64,000 nt of DNA, taken from contig NZ_CAMPKE010000003.1 in assembly GCF_946887195.1 (NCBI RefSeq), positions 192,732 through 256,731 of the forward strand. Reading direction: 5' to 3'. Within the stretch, counting starts at the first letter, position 1. Every line of letters starts with the position of its first letter. The DNA is from an uncultured Halomonas sp. Its GTDB lineage: Bacteria > Pseudomonadota > Gammaproteobacteria > Pseudomonadales > Halomonadaceae. The position numbers and the translations under genes were made by a program. The notes below the pieces were generated by a model. That model saw only the letters and a program-made list of their open reading frames with translations. It had not been told where the DNA came from and did no database searches. Shown one piece after another: positions 47,894 to 57,622 of the stretch.

Positions 47894-47934
47894 TCCGTCA
47901 TGACTCTTCGAATCGACAGGCCAAGGAGTCCATC

Positions 47935-49077
47935 ATGAGCCAGCACCGTTGGATCGGTTTTCCCATTCGCGAGGGCGAGCATTCTCGCCAAGCCCATTGC
48001 GACCTGCCTGAAGGTACTTATGAGCGCGAACTGGGCCGCGAAGGCTTCTTCGGCCCGGTCAGCCACATGCACCACAGGCACCCACCGACCGGCTGGATCG
48101 ACTGGGAGGGGCCGCTGCGCCCGCGCGCCTTCGATCTCAATCGCCTCGATGACGTGCCGGACTGCCCCTGGCAGGCGCCGGTGGTACTCGAGAACGCCGA
48201 TATCGAAATGCGCTTCTGGCGCGTGAATGATCCGATGCGCCATCTGGTGCGCAACAGCGACGGCGATCAACTGCTGTTCATCCACCATGGCGCCGGGTCG
48301 TTCTACTGCGATTACGGCCATCTCGCGTTTCGCGACGGCGATTACCTGATGATTCCGCGCGGCACCGCCTGGCGGCTGGCGCCGAGTGAGCGCTGCGAGA
48401 TTCTGATGATCGAGAACGTCGACGGTGCCTACCAGTTGCCGGAGAAGGGCATTCTCGGCCCCACGGCGATCTTCGACCCGGCGGCGCTCGACCATCCGCA
48501 TCTCGACCAGGCGTTTCGCGATCAGCAGGATGAAGAGACCTGGCAGGTGCGGGTCAAGCGCCTCGGTGCCATTTCCACCGTGACCTTTCCGTTCAATCCG
48601 CTGGATGCGGTGGGCTGGCATGGCGACAACACCGTGGTGCGCCTCAACTGGCGCGATATTCGCCCGGTGATGAGCCATCGCTACCATCTGCCGCCCTCGG
48701 CGCACACCACCTTCGTGGCGCGTGGCTTCGTGGTATGCACCTTCTGCCCGCGACCCATCGAGTCCGATCCCGGCGCGCTCAAGGTGCCGTTCTATCACAA
48801 CAACGACGACTACGATGAGGTGCTGTTCTACCACCGCGGCAACTTCTTCTCCCGCGATAACATCGAGCAGGGCATGATCACCTTCCATCCCTGCGGTTTC
48901 GCTCATGGCCCGCATCCCAAGGCGCTCAGGAAGAGCCAGGAGAGCCCTGGCACCTTCACCGACGAGGTCGCGGTGATGATCGATACCCGGCGCAGCCTGC
49001 GTGCCACCGCCGCGGTCGAGCGCGTGGAAAATCCCGACTACGTCAATTCCTGGCGTTCGCCAGGTAGCGTCGATTAA
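47935..49077 (+). CDS. hmgA: Homogentisate 1,2-dioxygenase
   Basis: Cleaves the ring of homogentisate to maleylacetoacetate; loss causes brown pyomelanin in many bacteria. 380 residues, the short bacterial form. Conserved cupin motifs FYHNNDDYDEVLFYHRGNFF and MITFHPCGFAHGPHP hold the iron ligands. The ATG at 47935 has AAGGAG upstream; an earlier ATG at 47890 overlaps hpd and lacks support. Second gene of the hpd operon. Confidence 0.94.
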   Translation: MSQHRWIGFPIREGEHSRQAHCDLPEGTYERELGREGFFGPVSHMHHRHPPTGWIDWEGPLRPRAFDLNRLDDVPDCPWQAPVVLENADIEMRFWRVNDPMRHLVRNSDGDQLLFIHHGAGSFYCDYGHLAFRDGDYLMIPRGTAWRLAPSERCEILMIENVDGAYQLPEKGILGPTAIFDPAALDHPHLDQAFRDQQDEETWQVRVKRLGAISTVTFPFNPLDAVGWHGDNTVVRLNWRDIRPVMSHRYHLPPSAHTTFVARGFVVCTFCPRPIESDPGALKVPFYHNNDDYDEVLFYHRGNFFSRDNIEQGMITFHPCGFAHGPHPKALRKSQESPGTFTDEVAVMIDTRRSLRATAAVERVENPDYVNSWRSPGSVD

Positions 49078-49098
49078 CGATTCAAGAAGGAGCAACCG

Positions 49099-50088
49099 AT
49101 GAAACTGGCCTCTTTACAGCAGGGCCGAGATGGCAAGCTGGTGGTGGTTTCCCGCGACCTGACCCGTGCGGTGGTGGCGGGCGATATCGCCGCGACGCTA
49201 CAGGCGGCGCTCGACGACTGGGCATTGCTAGCACCCGGGCTCGAGAGGCGCTATCGCGAGTTGAACGAGGGCCAGTGCGCCGACGCCTTCGATTTCCGCC
49301 CCGAGGCCTGTGCCAGCCCGCTGCCGCGCGCCTACCACTGGGCCGACGGCAGCGCCTATGTCAATCATGTCGAACTGGTGCGCAAGGCGCGCGGCGCCGA
49401 GATGCCCGAGAGCTTCTGGCACGATCCGCTGATGTACCAGGGCGGCTCCGATGCGTTCCTCGCGCCGAACGAGCCGATCCGCCTGGCCGACGAAGCCTGG
49501 GGCATCGACCTCGAGGCCGAGTTGGCGGTGATCACCGACGACGTGGCGATGGGCACCGATGCCGGGAAAGCCGGTTCGCACATCCAACTGCTGATGCTGG
49601 TCAACGACGTCTCGCTGCGCAACCTGATACCCGGTGAACTGGCCAAGGGCTTCGGCTTCTATCAGGCCAAGCCTTCTTCGGCGTTCTCGCCGGTAGCGGT
49701 GACCCCCGACGAGCTGGGCGACGACTGGCGCGACGGCAAGGTGCATCGGGACATGGTCAGCCACATCAACGGCGAGCTGTTCGGCCGGCCCAATGCCGGT
49801 ATCGACATGACCTTCGATTTCCCCACCCTGGTGGCCCACGCGGCGAAGACGCGCCCACTGTGCGCCGGCACCATCATCGGCTCGGGCACGGTGTCCAATT
49901 ACGACCGCAGCCGCGGCTCTGCCTGCCTGGCCGAGAAGCGCATGCTCGAGAAGATCGAGCACGGCGAGGCCAGGACGCCGTTTCTCAAGTTCGGCGACCG
50001 GGTGCGCATCGAGATGTTCGATCGCGATGGCCAGTCGCTGTTCGGCGCCATCGACCAGAGCGTGGAGCGTTACGCGCCCGGCGAATGA
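49099..50088 (+). CDS. fahA: Fumarylacetoacetate hydrolase
   Basis: Last step of tyrosine breakdown: fumarylacetoacetate to fumarate and acetoacetate. 329 residues. Metal-binding carboxylates are in DLEAELAVI and VNDVSLRN; KPSSAFSP and GTIIGSGTVSN line the active site. Member of the shorter bacterial group rather than the 420-residue animal-like one. The ATGA at 50085 could couple it to maiA. Confidence 0.93.
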   Translation: MKLASLQQGRDGKLVVVSRDLTRAVVAGDIAATLQAALDDWALLAPGLERRYRELNEGQCADAFDFRPEACASPLPRAYHWADGSAYVNHVELVRKARGAEMPESFWHDPLMYQGGSDAFLAPNEPIRLADEAWGIDLEAELAVITDDVAMGTDAGKAGSHIQLLMLVNDVSLRNLIPGELAKGFGFYQAKPSSAFSPVAVTPDELGDDWRDGKVHRDMVSHINGELFGRPNAGIDMTFDFPTLVAHAAKTRPLCAGTIIGSGTVSNYDRSRGSACLAEKRMLEKIEHGEARTPFLKFGDRVRIEMFDRDGQSLFGAIDQSVERYAPGE

Positions 50089-50099
50089 CGGAGGATGGC

Positions 50100-50759
50100 A
50101 TGCCAGCCGAACGACCGATTCTCTACGGTTACTGGCGTTCCAGCGCAGCCTACCGGGTGCGTATCGCGCTGAATCTCAAGGGCATCGAGGTCGAGCATCG
50201 CAGCGTGCACCTGGTGCGCGACGGCGGCGAGCAGCACCGACCCGAATACCGTGAGTTGAATCCGCAGGGGCTGGTGCCGCTATTCATCGACACGGATGGC
50301 ACGCGGCTGGCCCAGTCGCTGGCGATTCTCGAGTACCTCGACGAAACCCGACCGCAGCGGTCGCTGCTGCCAAACGATCCGGCGGCACGGGCCAGGGCGA
50401 GATCGTTCGCGCAGCATATCGCCAGCGAGATTCATCCGCTGGATAACCTGCGCGTGCTCAAGTATCTGGTTGGCGATCTGGGTATCGATGACGAGGCCAA
50501 GCTGGCCTGGTATCGCCACTGGGTAGCGCTGGGGCTGGCGGCGCTGGAGCCGCAGGCCGCCGAACTCGATGGCGCCTTCTCGCTGGGCGATCGGCCGGGA
50601 CTCATCGAGGCGTGCCTGGTACCGCAGCTATACAACGCCCGGCGTTTCGATTGCGATCTTTCGGCCTACCCGGCGCTGGTTGCGCTGGATACCCGCGCTC
50701 GCGAACTCGACGCGTTCCGGCGGGCCGCACCCGAGGCCCAGGCCGATGCCAACTCCTAA
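50100..50759 (+). CDS. maiA: Maleylacetoacetate isomerase (zeta-class GST)
   Basis: Glutathione-dependent cis-trans isomerisation of maleylacetoacetate to fumarylacetoacetate. The catalytic signature SSAAYRVRIALNLKG is intact; the glutathione site NPQGLVP and the Q-S dipeptide LAQSLAI are present. 219 residues from the ATG at 50100 with GGAGG upstream; an in-frame ATG at 50085 overlapping the fahA stop is an alternative. Completes the pathway encoded by the operon. Confidence 0.94.
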   Translation: MPAERPILYGYWRSSAAYRVRIALNLKGIEVEHRSVHLVRDGGEQHRPEYRELNPQGLVPLFIDTDGTRLAQSLAILEYLDETRPQRSLLPNDPAARARARSFAQHIASEIHPLDNLRVLKYLVGDLGIDDEAKLAWYRHWVALGLAALEPQAAELDGAFSLGDRPGLIEACLVPQLYNARRFDCDLSAYPALVALDTRARELDAFRRAAPEAQADANS

Positions 50760-50920
50760 GTCTTAAAAACAGGTGTTTACGCTGCAAAACTCTCATCGTT
50801 CAGTGTAACGGGCCGACACATTCGCGAATCGCAGCGGGATAACGCTACAATCGCCGCCCGCAGTGCCGCGATAGCTTCCTTTTCGACACAGGCACAACAA
50901 CAAGACCCCAAAGGTGTTTC

Positions 50921-52381
50921 ATGACAGCAAGAGAGAAACCCAAGAATCTATGGATGGGTCGCTGGGGCTTCGTCCTGGCGGCGACCGGCTCCTCGGTGGG
51001 GCTGGGCAATATCTGGAAATTTCCCTACATGACCGGCGAGTACGGCGGCGGCGCCTTCGTACTGGTCTATCTGGCCTGTATCGCGGCTATCGGCATCCCG
51101 ATCATGATCGCCGAGATCGGCTACGGTCGGCGCGGTCGCGGCAGCCCCATCGACGCGATACGCCGCGTGGCGCGTGAGTCCGGGCGTAGCTCGGGCTGGT
51201 CGATTCTCGGCTGGATGGCAATGCTGTGCGGCTTCATGATCCTGTCGTTCTACGTGGTCGTGGCCGGCTGGGCGGTTTCCTATCTATGGAAGGCGATCAG
51301 CGGCGGGCTGAATGCCGATAGCGTCGATGCCATGGCGGCGATCTTCGCGGCCAACAATGCCAGCCCGTGGAATCTGGGCTTCTGGAGCACGCTGGTGACG
51401 CTGGCGACCATGTTCATCGTCGGCAAAGGCGTGCAGGAGGGTATCGAGCGCAGCGTGAGCTGGATGATGCCGGGCCTGGTGATCATGCTGCTGATCATGA
51501 TCGGCTACGCGATGTTCTCCGGCGGCTTCGGCGCGGCAGTGGATTTCCTGTTCGCCTTCGAAATCGGCAAGCTGTCCAGCGAGGGCCTGCTCGCGGCGAT
51601 GGGCCACTGTTTCTTCACGCTGTCGCTGGCCTCCGGGGCGATCATGACCTACGGCGCCTACCTGCCCGACGGCAAATCGATCGCGCGCACCACCTTCGTG
51701 GTCGCGATCTGCGATACCACCGTCGCGCTGATGGCCGGCCTGGCGATCTTCCCGGTCATCTTCGCCAATGGCATGGACCCGTCCTCCGGCCCCGGACTGA
51801 TCTTCATGAGCCTGCCGCTGGCCTTCCAGCAGATGCCGTTCGGCACGCTGCTCGAGGTCATCTTCTTCATCATGCTGACGATTGCCGCACTGACCTCGGC
51901 GATCTCGATGGTCGAGGCGACCATCGCCTGGCTGAACGAGAGCAAGGGTATTTCGCGGGTCAAGGCATCCTGGGGCGTCGGCATCCTGTTGTGGATCGTC
52001 AGTACGCTGGCGATGCTGTCGTTCAACGTCGGTGCCGACTGGACGCTGGCGGGCAAGCACTTCTTCGGCTGGCTGGATTACCTGACCTCGCGTTTCATGA
52101 TGCCGCTCGGCGGCCTGGGCATGGCGGTCCTGGCCGGGTTCGTGCTGCGCAGCGAGATCTTCCGCTCCGAGCTTGGCCTGTCCAACGCCCAGCACGCGCT
52201 GTGGCTGTTCATGATCCGTTATGTCAGCCCACTGGGTATCGTATTGATCTTCATCGATGCGCTGGGCGTGATGAATCTCGAGATGGGCAGCCAATGGCCC
52301 TGGTTGCTGGTGCTGCTGGTCGCTTTCACGCTAATCGGCGAACTGCTGAGCCCACGCTTGAAGCGCCAATTCGCAGGCTGA
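50921..52381 (+). CDS. Sodium-dependent (NSS/SNF family) transporter
   Basis: Neurotransmitter:sodium symporter family, LeuT fold, 486 residues and about 12 spans. The signature of span 1, [21 protein letters not shown], is nearly perfect; [15 protein letters not shown] in span 6 lines the substrate and Na+ sites. NSS proteins in bacteria take up amino acids, including tyrosine and tryptophan. Its place after maiA suggests an aromatic amino-acid importer (inference). A strong terminator follows. Confidence 0.88.
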   Translation: MTAREKPKNLWMGRWGFVLAATGSSVGLGNIWKFPYMTGEYGGGAFVLVYLACIAAIGIPIMIAEIGYGRRGRGSPIDAIRRVARESGRSSGWSILGWMAMLCGFMILSFYVVVAGWAVSYLWKAISGGLNADSVDAMAAIFAANNASPWNLGFWSTLVTLATMFIVGKGVQEGIERSVSWMMPGLVIMLLIMIGYAMFSGGFGAAVDFLFAFEIGKLSSEGLLAAMGHCFFTLSLASGAIMTYGAYLPDGKSIARTTFVVAICDTTVALMAGLAIFPVIFANGMDPSSGPGLIFMSLPLAFQQMPFGTLLEVIFFIMLTIAALTSAISMVEATIAWLNESKGISRVKASWGVGILLWIVSTLAMLSFNVGADWTLAGKHFFGWLDYLTSRFMMPLGGLGMAVLAGFVLRSEIFRSELGLSNAQHALWLFMIRYVSPLGIVLIFIDALGVMNLEMGSQWPWLLVLLVAFTLIGELLSPRLKRQFAG

Positions 52382-52404
52382 TCGAGCCGTTGCCGAGCCT
52401 GACG

Positions 52405-52431
52405 ACGCCTCCGCATTGCGGAGGCGTTTTT
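52405..52431 (+). terminator. Terminator after the NSS transporter
   Basis: Stem ACGCCTCCGCA / TGCGGAGGCGT followed by TTTT, 23 bases after the stop: a canonical intrinsic terminator. Confidence 0.88.
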
Positions 52432-52551
52432 CGTTGCGCACGAGACGTTATAAGCTGGCAACCAGACGTTACTGGCAATTGCCGGCGAATGACCTTATTT
52501 TTGTGCATAACGAATTTGGTATTTCTGTCTTTTCGCTATATAGGCTTTTCA

Positions 52552-53430
52552 ATGCCCCTTGCTTCGTCCAGCCCCGATGCACTGACCGACCGCACCCGCC
52601 TGGGTGCGCTGCGCGATTTCCCGCGTGGGCAGGTGTGTCTGGTCGGCGCAGGGCCGGGCGATCCCGAGTTGTTGACGCTAAAGGCCTTGAAGCGGCTGCA
52701 GGTGGCCGAAGTCATCCTGCACGACCGGCTGGTCAGTGCCGAGATCCTTGCGTTGGCCAATCCTCGCGCGCGGCGATTTTATGTCGGCAAGGCACGCTCG
52801 CAGCACAGCCTACCCCAGGAGGGCATCAACCAGGCGTTGGTCGATTGGGCGCGCCAGGGCAAGCGGGTAGTGCGCCTCAAGGGCGGCGATCCGTTCATCT
52901 TCGGGCGCGGCGGCGAGGAGCTCGAGACGCTGGCCCAGGCCAGCGTCGATTTCGAAGTGGTTCCGGGGGTGACCGCCGCCGCCGGCTGCGGCGCCTACGC
53001 TGGCATTCCACTGACCCACCGCGACCACGCCCAGTCGGTGCGCTTCGTCACCGGGCATCTCAAGAACGGCAGTTGCGATCTCGACTGGCCGACTCTGGCG
53101 CGCGCGGGGCAGACGCTGGTGTTCTACATGGGATTGGGCAGCCTCGATACGATTCGTCATGAATTGCAGGCTCATGGCCTACCCGGCGAAACGCCGTTGG
53201 CGCTGATCGAGCAGGGCACCACGGCACGCCAGCGGGTGCATATGGGTACGCTCGAGACTTTGCCGGAGAGCCTCGAGCGTGACAGCGTACAGCCGCCGAC
53301 ATTGATCATCATCGGCAGTGTGGTTTCGTTGCATGCACGACTGGCCTGGTTCGACGGTGCGCAAGCGGGCAGCCTGGGCTGGGAACACGGCAAGCACCCG
53401 ACGCCGCTGGATAACGCCAACAGCGCGTGA
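52552..53430 (+). CDS. cobA: Uroporphyrinogen-III C-methyltransferase
   Basis: SAM-dependent double methylation of uroporphyrinogen III to precorrin-2, for sirohaem or cobalamin. 292 residues from the ATG at 52552. Motifs: [36 protein letters not shown] and VPGVTAAAG. Stand-alone SUMT without a CysG dehydrogenase/ferrochelatase part. The open frame runs far upstream through the transporter gene in a shadow frame, which is not real. No nitrite or sulfite reductase gene is next to it. Confidence 0.94.
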   Translation: MPLASSSPDALTDRTRLGALRDFPRGQVCLVGAGPGDPELLTLKALKRLQVAEVILHDRLVSAEILALANPRARRFYVGKARSQHSLPQEGINQALVDWARQGKRVVRLKGGDPFIFGRGGEELETLAQASVDFEVVPGVTAAAGCGAYAGIPLTHRDHAQSVRFVTGHLKNGSCDLDWPTLARAGQTLVFYMGLGSLDTIRHELQAHGLPGETPLALIEQGTTARQRVHMGTLETLPESLERDSVQPPTLIIIGSVVSLHARLAWFDGAQAGSLGWEHGKHPTPLDNANSA

Positions 53431-53459
53431 TAATCCGCATTCGTTGCATAGCCAATCGT

Positions 53460-53479
53460 GCGCCTCCTGCGGGAGGCGC
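53460..53479 (+). terminator. Terminator-like hairpin after cobA
   Basis: Stem GCGCCTCC / GGAGGCGC with a four-base loop, followed by TGTCGTTC; weak T-tract. It lies 30 bases after the cobA stop. Confidence 0.6.
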
Positions 53480-53593
53480 TGTCGTTCATATCTTAGGCTT
53501 GGATTCATCTAAGCCTAATGGGTGATGACGGCGAGGGCCGGCCTGGTCTAACATTCAATCAAGCGTTTGAATTGTTCTTGAGGAGTGACTTCC

Positions 53594-55402
53594 ATGGCCA
53601 GCTATCAGGCACCGCTGCGCGATATGCGCTTCGTACTCAACGAGGTGTTGAAGGCCGGCGATGAGTGGGCGGCAATGCCCGGCACCGCCGAGATGACGTT
53701 CGATCTGGCCGAGGCCATTCTCGAGGAGGGCGCTCGTCTCACCCAGGCCGAGTTGTTCCCGCTCAACCAGAGCGGCGATGCCGAGGGTTGCCGCTTCGAG
53801 GCGGGCACGGTGACCACGCCCAAGGGTTTCAAGGAAGCGCTGCGCACTCTGGCCGATGGCGGCTGGTTCGGCCTGGGCGGCAATCCCGAATTCGATGGCC
53901 AGGGCATGCCCAAGCTGCTCACCGTGGCCTTCGAGGAGATGCTTTACGCCACCAATGCCAGTTTCGCACTCTATCCGGCGCTGAATACCGGCGCGGCGTT
54001 ATTGCTCGATCATCACGCCCCCGAAGCCATCAAGCGCACCTATTTGCCGAGGATGTACGCCGGCGAGTGGCTGGGCAGCATGTGCCTGACCGAACCGCAC
54101 TGCGGCACCGATCTGGGCCTGATCAGGACCCGTGCGGTACCCAATGACGACGGCGAGACTTACGCCATCAGCGGCAGCAAGATCTGGATCACCGGCGGCG
54201 AGCACGACATGGTCGACAACATCGTGCATCTGGTGCTGGCCAAGCTGCCCGATGCGCCGCCGGGCACGCGCGGCATCTCGCTGTTCCTGGTGCCCAAGCG
54301 CAAAGTCGGCGCCGATGGCGAGCTGGGCGAGGGCAATGGCGTGGTTTGCGGCGGACTGGAGCACAAGATGGGCATCAAGGGCAGTGCGACCTGCGTGATG
54401 CACTTCGAGGCGGCCCAGGGTGTGCTGATCGGCGAGCCGCATCAGGGCCTGGCAACCATGTTCACCATGATGAACTACGAGCGGTTGTCGATCGGCATTC
54501 AGGGGCTCGGGCTCGGCGAAGTGGCTTACCAGAGCGCCATGGACTTCGCCCGGGAGCGCCTGCAGAGCCGCGCGCCGAGTGGCGCCGCTGCCCCCGACAA
54601 GCCCGCCGACCCGATTCTGGTGCATCCCGACGTGCGGCGCATGGCGCTCAACGTACGGGCCTGGAACGAGGGTGGCCGCGCCTTCGCCGCCTACGTTGCC
54701 AGCCAGCTCGATCGCGCGAAATTCCATCCCGACGCCGAGAAGCGTGCCGATGCCGAGGCGCTGGTGGCTCTGCTCACGCCCGTCGCCAAGGCCTTTCTCA
54801 CCGATCGCGGCTTCGCTGCCACGGTCGAAGCCCAGCAGCTCTATGGCGGCAATGGCTACTGCGTGGAGTGGGGGGCCGAGCAGTACGTGCGCGATGCGCG
54901 CATTGCGATGATCTACGAGGGCACCAACGGCATCCAGGCGATGGATCTGGTAGGGCGCAAGCTCTTCAAGAATGGCGGAGCCCATGTCGCGCGCTTCGCC
55001 GCGACCATGCTCGCGGACCTGGGCAGTCAAGCGCCCGAGGGGCTCGAAGCCTTTCACGAAGCCTGCCGGCACGAGCTCGCGCGCCTCGAGGACGTCACGG
55101 CCTGGCTGCTTGATCGCGCCCGGCACGATGCCGAGGAGCTCGGCGCCGCTGCCGTGGATTATCTCGACCTGCTCGGTCACGTGGCGTACGCCTGGATGTG
55201 GTGGAAAATGGCATGCGCGGCGCAGGCGGGTCTAGAGCGTGACGGTGCGTCGGGAAGGGATTTCTACCGTGCCAAGCTGGCGGTGGGAAGGCATTACCTG
55301 GCGCGTATGTTGCCACGCAGCGAGGCGCTGGCGCGCCAGATCAAGGCCGGCGCCGGGCCACTGATGGCATTGCCGGAAGCGGCGTTCTACCCCCAGGGCT
55401 GA
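53594..55402 (+). CDS. Acyl-CoA dehydrogenase, FadE/DmdC-like long form
   Basis: 602-residue flavoprotein of the group with an extra C-terminal domain (members include 3-methylmercaptopropionyl-CoA dehydrogenase and broad medium/long-chain enzymes). FAD/substrate motifs: MCLTEPHCGTDLG and ISGSKIWITGGEHD. The catalytic base is the Glu of IYEGTNGIQAMDL. The ATG at 53594 has GAGGAG eight bases upstream. Monocistronic. A terminator-like stem precedes it and no DmdB or DmdD genes are near, so a DMSP role cannot be claimed. Confidence 0.9.
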   Translation: MASYQAPLRDMRFVLNEVLKAGDEWAAMPGTAEMTFDLAEAILEEGARLTQAELFPLNQSGDAEGCRFEAGTVTTPKGFKEALRTLADGGWFGLGGNPEFDGQGMPKLLTVAFEEMLYATNASFALYPALNTGAALLLDHHAPEAIKRTYLPRMYAGEWLGSMCLTEPHCGTDLGLIRTRAVPNDDGETYAISGSKIWITGGEHDMVDNIVHLVLAKLPDAPPGTRGISLFLVPKRKVGADGELGEGNGVVCGGLEHKMGIKGSATCVMHFEAAQGVLIGEPHQGLATMFTMMNYERLSIGIQGLGLGEVAYQSAMDFARERLQSRAPSGAAAPDKPADPILVHPDVRRMALNVRAWNEGGRAFAAYVASQLDRAKFHPDAEKRADAEALVALLTPVAKAFLTDRGFAATVEAQQLYGGNGYCVEWGAEQYVRDARIAMIYEGTNGIQAMDLVGRKLFKNGGAHVARFAATMLADLGSQAPEGLEAFHEACRHELARLEDVTAWLLDRARHDAEELGAAAVDYLDLLGHVAYAWMWWKMACAAQAGLERDGASGRDFYRAKLAVGRHYLARMLPRSEALARQIKAGAGPLMALPEAAFYPQG

Positions 55403-55438
55403 CAGGATTCGCTGACTGGCCGAAGGCGCCACTCGTTC

Positions 55439-55834
55439 TTAGGCTCGGGCGGCGTCCTCGGCGACCATGCGCTTGTGTATGGCCAGCGGCTGAAGGCGAT
55501 CGAGAACTTCGAGATAATCCAGCAGGCTGTCGGCGACGAGGATGAAGAACTGGGCCTTGGGGTCGATATCGACCTGAACCAGATAGCGGATCCCCTCGAA
55601 GGCTTCCCTGAATGGACTGGCGAGCGTGGACCCTGGAACCGGCGCATAAATGGTATAGGCATCGGCAATCGTTTCGTAGGGTGCGTAGCCGGCATTGGTG
55701 AGAAAGTCGTCGAGCGCTGGCGTCGATGAATAGAACCGACCATGAAGCAATTCACCGAGAGTGTTGCACTGTTTGACCAGCTTACCGTCGGCATGGCGAT
55801 AAACACCGCAACCGGGTACATCATCTCTGAACAT
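55439..55834 (-). CDS. Conserved-looking protein of unknown function, 131 residues
   Basis: AGGAG eight bases before the ATG at 55834 supports translation. Soluble, acidic, with no membrane span: cysteines in PGCGVYRHADGKL and KQCNTLGELLHG, then hydrophobic strands (RYLVQVDIDPKAQFFILVADSLL) and a C-terminal helix. No family recognised. It could be a small stress or regulatory protein. It converges on the acyl-CoA dehydrogenase. Confidence 0.65.
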   Translation of the reverse strand: MFRDDVPGCGVYRHADGKLVKQCNTLGELLHGRFYSSTPALDDFLTNAGYAPYETIADAYTIYAPVPGSTLASPFREAFEGIRYLVQVDIDPKAQFFILVADSLLDYLEVLDRLQPLAIHKRMVAEDAARA

Positions 55835-56032
55835 GAGCGGTACTCCTGTCGAGGTATCTTTTCGATACCGCTAATACAGAGTGTAAAAGCGAGTCGCGGA
55901 AGTCACAAACGCCATCTTCAACGAATCGAGACTGGCCCGCCGATCCCCTAATTTTCATGAGAAAAATGGTATTTCCTCTTGGCTGGAAACCTTCCATGCT
56001 GTTTGTGTACTTTTGTAAAAGCGGAGGTTGTC

Positions 56033-56215
56033 ATGGCCAGGCGAAGTTTCAAGATCACACCCGCCACCACCAGGCCCGGCGCTCAGCTGAAACAGCCGGA
56101 TTACTGGGTCCTGATGGAAACCACGGGCGGTAAAGCAAAAGAAATCAGGCGCTTTCCGACTTATCCAGAAGCGGTACAGGCCAACTGGGCGATTTGTAGC
56201 GGCCAACCGTTGTAG
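56033..56215 (+). CDS. Small protein of unknown function, 60 residues
   Basis: GGAGG lies six bases before the ATG. Basic N-terminus (MARRSFKITPATTR), then DYWVLMETTGGKAKEIRRF and a Tyr/Trp-containing helix. Predicted soluble. A hairpin follows. The good ribosome-binding site and terminator make it credible despite its size; function unknown. Confidence 0.6.
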   Translation: MARRSFKITPATTRPGAQLKQPDYWVLMETTGGKAKEIRRFPTYPEAVQANWAICSGQPL

Positions 56216-56247
56216 CCTGAACAGGGTAGCTGACATGGGCGTTTTTT

Positions 56248-56278
56248 ACGTGGCCGGGGTTACGTTCCGGTCACGTTT
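56248..56278 (+). terminator. Hairpin after the 60-residue gene
   Basis: Arms ACGTGGCCGG / CCGGTCACGT pair over 10 positions with one G-T, with a nine-base loop. A short T-run follows the stem. Confidence 0.45.
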
Positions 56279-56386
56279 CGATATTTTGGCGATGGCTGAT
56301 TATTAGCTGCCGCTTAACTTAGATTAATACGAATGAAATTTGTGAGTGCTATGTTCGAAGTTCATTCACATCAGGCAGGATGCCCA

Positions 56387-56653
56387 ATGTTCAATCGCTC
56401 AAGGAAGATCGCGTGCCCTGATTGCGGCCGACCCAACGTCTGGAAGGGAGTGAAGGATCCTGCCCCCAGCGCCGAGCTTCATTGCCGATACTGTGGTTCG
56501 TTCATCACCACCCATGAAGATTATCTGCGTGGCATGGTGAGGCAGGAGGTGGCCAGCATCATGGCGCGATACGCCGATCCCGATTCGTCGTACCAGCTCG
56601 CCCTGCTGAAAACGGCGCTCTCCAAGCGGGAACAAGTCGGGGTTCGCTACTGA
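56387..56653 (+). CDS. Small zinc-ribbon protein, 88 residues
   Basis: The frame holds two CxxC knuckles, IACPDCGRPNVW and LHCRYCGSFIT, separated by about 20 residues, the pattern of a four-Cys zinc ribbon. A C-terminal helix (RQEVASIMARY) follows. The ATG at 56387 has AGGA six bases upstream; earlier ATGs at 56333 and 56351 lack a ribosome-binding site. Likely a nucleic-acid- or protein-binding adaptor; function unknown. Last native gene before the inverted-repeat block. Confidence 0.6.
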   Translation: MFNRSRKIACPDCGRPNVWKGVKDPAPSAELHCRYCGSFITTHEDYLRGMVRQEVASIMARYADPDSSYQLALLKTALSKREQVGVRY

Positions 56654-56840
56654 AGCTTACAGGTTTCAAAACCTAGGCTGACAAAGGGGGTGAAGGCAGA
56701 AAGCAGGTAACAGATGCTGAGTCGATTGTTGCTGAAAGCCAGGGTGGCGCCAGCGATGTGCAGAATGCGATCGATGAAATTGGCCGGTGATGCTGTCGTG
56801 ACGCTGCCCCAGGAGGGCGACGTCACGACGGACTCGGCTT
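56654..56840. other. Non-coding left edge of the foreign block
   Basis: 187 bases without a supported gene, holding the left copy of the 18-bp inverted repeat. Minus-strand frames are open but lack a start and recognisable motifs; they may be the remnant of a gene cut by the insertion. Confidence 0.4.
56673..56690 (+). repeat. Left copy of an 18-bp inverted repeat
   Basis: CTAGGCTGACAAAGGGGG. The exact reverse complement is at 63947-63964, 7.3 kb away. The two copies bracket the low-GC cargo block. CTAG at the outer ends could be a target duplication of YTAR type, with GCTGACAAAGGGGG as the terminal repeat; this is inference. Confidence 0.75.
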
Positions 56841-57590
56841 TTACAGTTCTTGGGCGGTGGGCCGCAAGATAATCTCGTTAATATCGACATCGGCCGGTTG
56901 CTCGATGGCATAAACGATGGCTCGCGCCACGGCATCGGAATCAATCGCAACACTGTACAGATCTTCTGCCGCTTTCTTGGCATTCGGATCGGTAATGGTG
57001 CTGGTGAGCTCGGTCGCTACGGCACCCGGTGAGATGTTGGTGCTACGAATCTCATCACCGGCTTCCATCCGCAAGCCTTCCGAGAGGGCTTTGACTGCGA
57101 ATTTAGTTGCGCAGTAAACAGCGGCACCGGGGAAGAGCTTGTGACCGGCGACGGAGGACAGGTTTATCACGTGGCCGCTGTGCTGTTCCCGCATTGTGGG
57201 CAACACCGCCGCAATGCCGTACATCACACCTTTGATGTTTACATCCACCATCTGGTCCCACTCGTCTACCTTGAGCGCATCCAGCGGTGCCAATGGCATC
57301 AAGCCGGCATTATTGACCAGGACATCGATCCTGCCAAAAGTTTCTTTTGCCGAGGCGGCGAGAGCTTCCACCTGTTTGCGGTCGGTTACATCGGTGACCT
57401 GCCAGATGACTTCGGCGCCCTTGGCACTCAGGTCCTCAGACAGGGCTTTCAGGCGGTCTTCACGGCGTGCTGCTAGCACCAGTTTTGCGCCGCGGTCGGC
57501 CAGGCGGCGGGCCGTGGCTTCACCGAGGCCACTGCTGGCGCCGGTGATAATCACAACTTTGCTATTGATCAGATCGTTGGTGTTGCTCAT
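56841..57590 (-). CDS. Short-chain dehydrogenase/reductase
   Basis: 249-residue classical SDR. Cofactor loop [12 protein letters not shown] motif, catalytic S146, Y159 and K163 (YCATK). The ARRxxR after strand 2 favours NADP(H). Related to YdfG/serine-type and carbonyl reductases. Second gene after the old yellow enzyme on the minus strand (33-base gap), so a joint role in reducing an enone or carbonyl is likely. Its codon use is visibly less GC-rich than the left of the window. Confidence 0.88.
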   Translation of the reverse strand: MSNTNDLINSKVVIITGASSGLGEATARRLADRGAKLVLAARREDRLKALSEDLSAKGAEVIWQVTDVTDRKQVEALAASAKETFGRIDVLVNNAGLMPLAPLDALKVDEWDQMVDVNIKGVMYGIAAVLPTMREQHSGHVINLSSVAGHKLFPGAAVYCATKFAVKALSEGLRMEAGDEIRSTNISPGAVATELTSTITDPNAKKAAEDLYSVAIDSDAVARAIVYAIEQPADVDINEIILRPTAQEL

Positions 57591-57622
57591 GCTTTGTTTC
57601 CTTTTGGTGATAAAAGTTTTCT

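Noticed and set aside
51367..52551. N-terminal extension of CobA through the NSS transporter gene
   Set aside because: The extension is out of frame with the real transporter and contains no family sequence; the ATG at 52552 starts a normal-length CobA after a terminator.
56666..56983. Minus-strand open frames at the left inverted repeat as a transposase remnant
   Set aside because: No DDE, HUH or recombinase motif could be recognised in any frame, and part overlaps the SDR gene; kept only as an unexplained edge.
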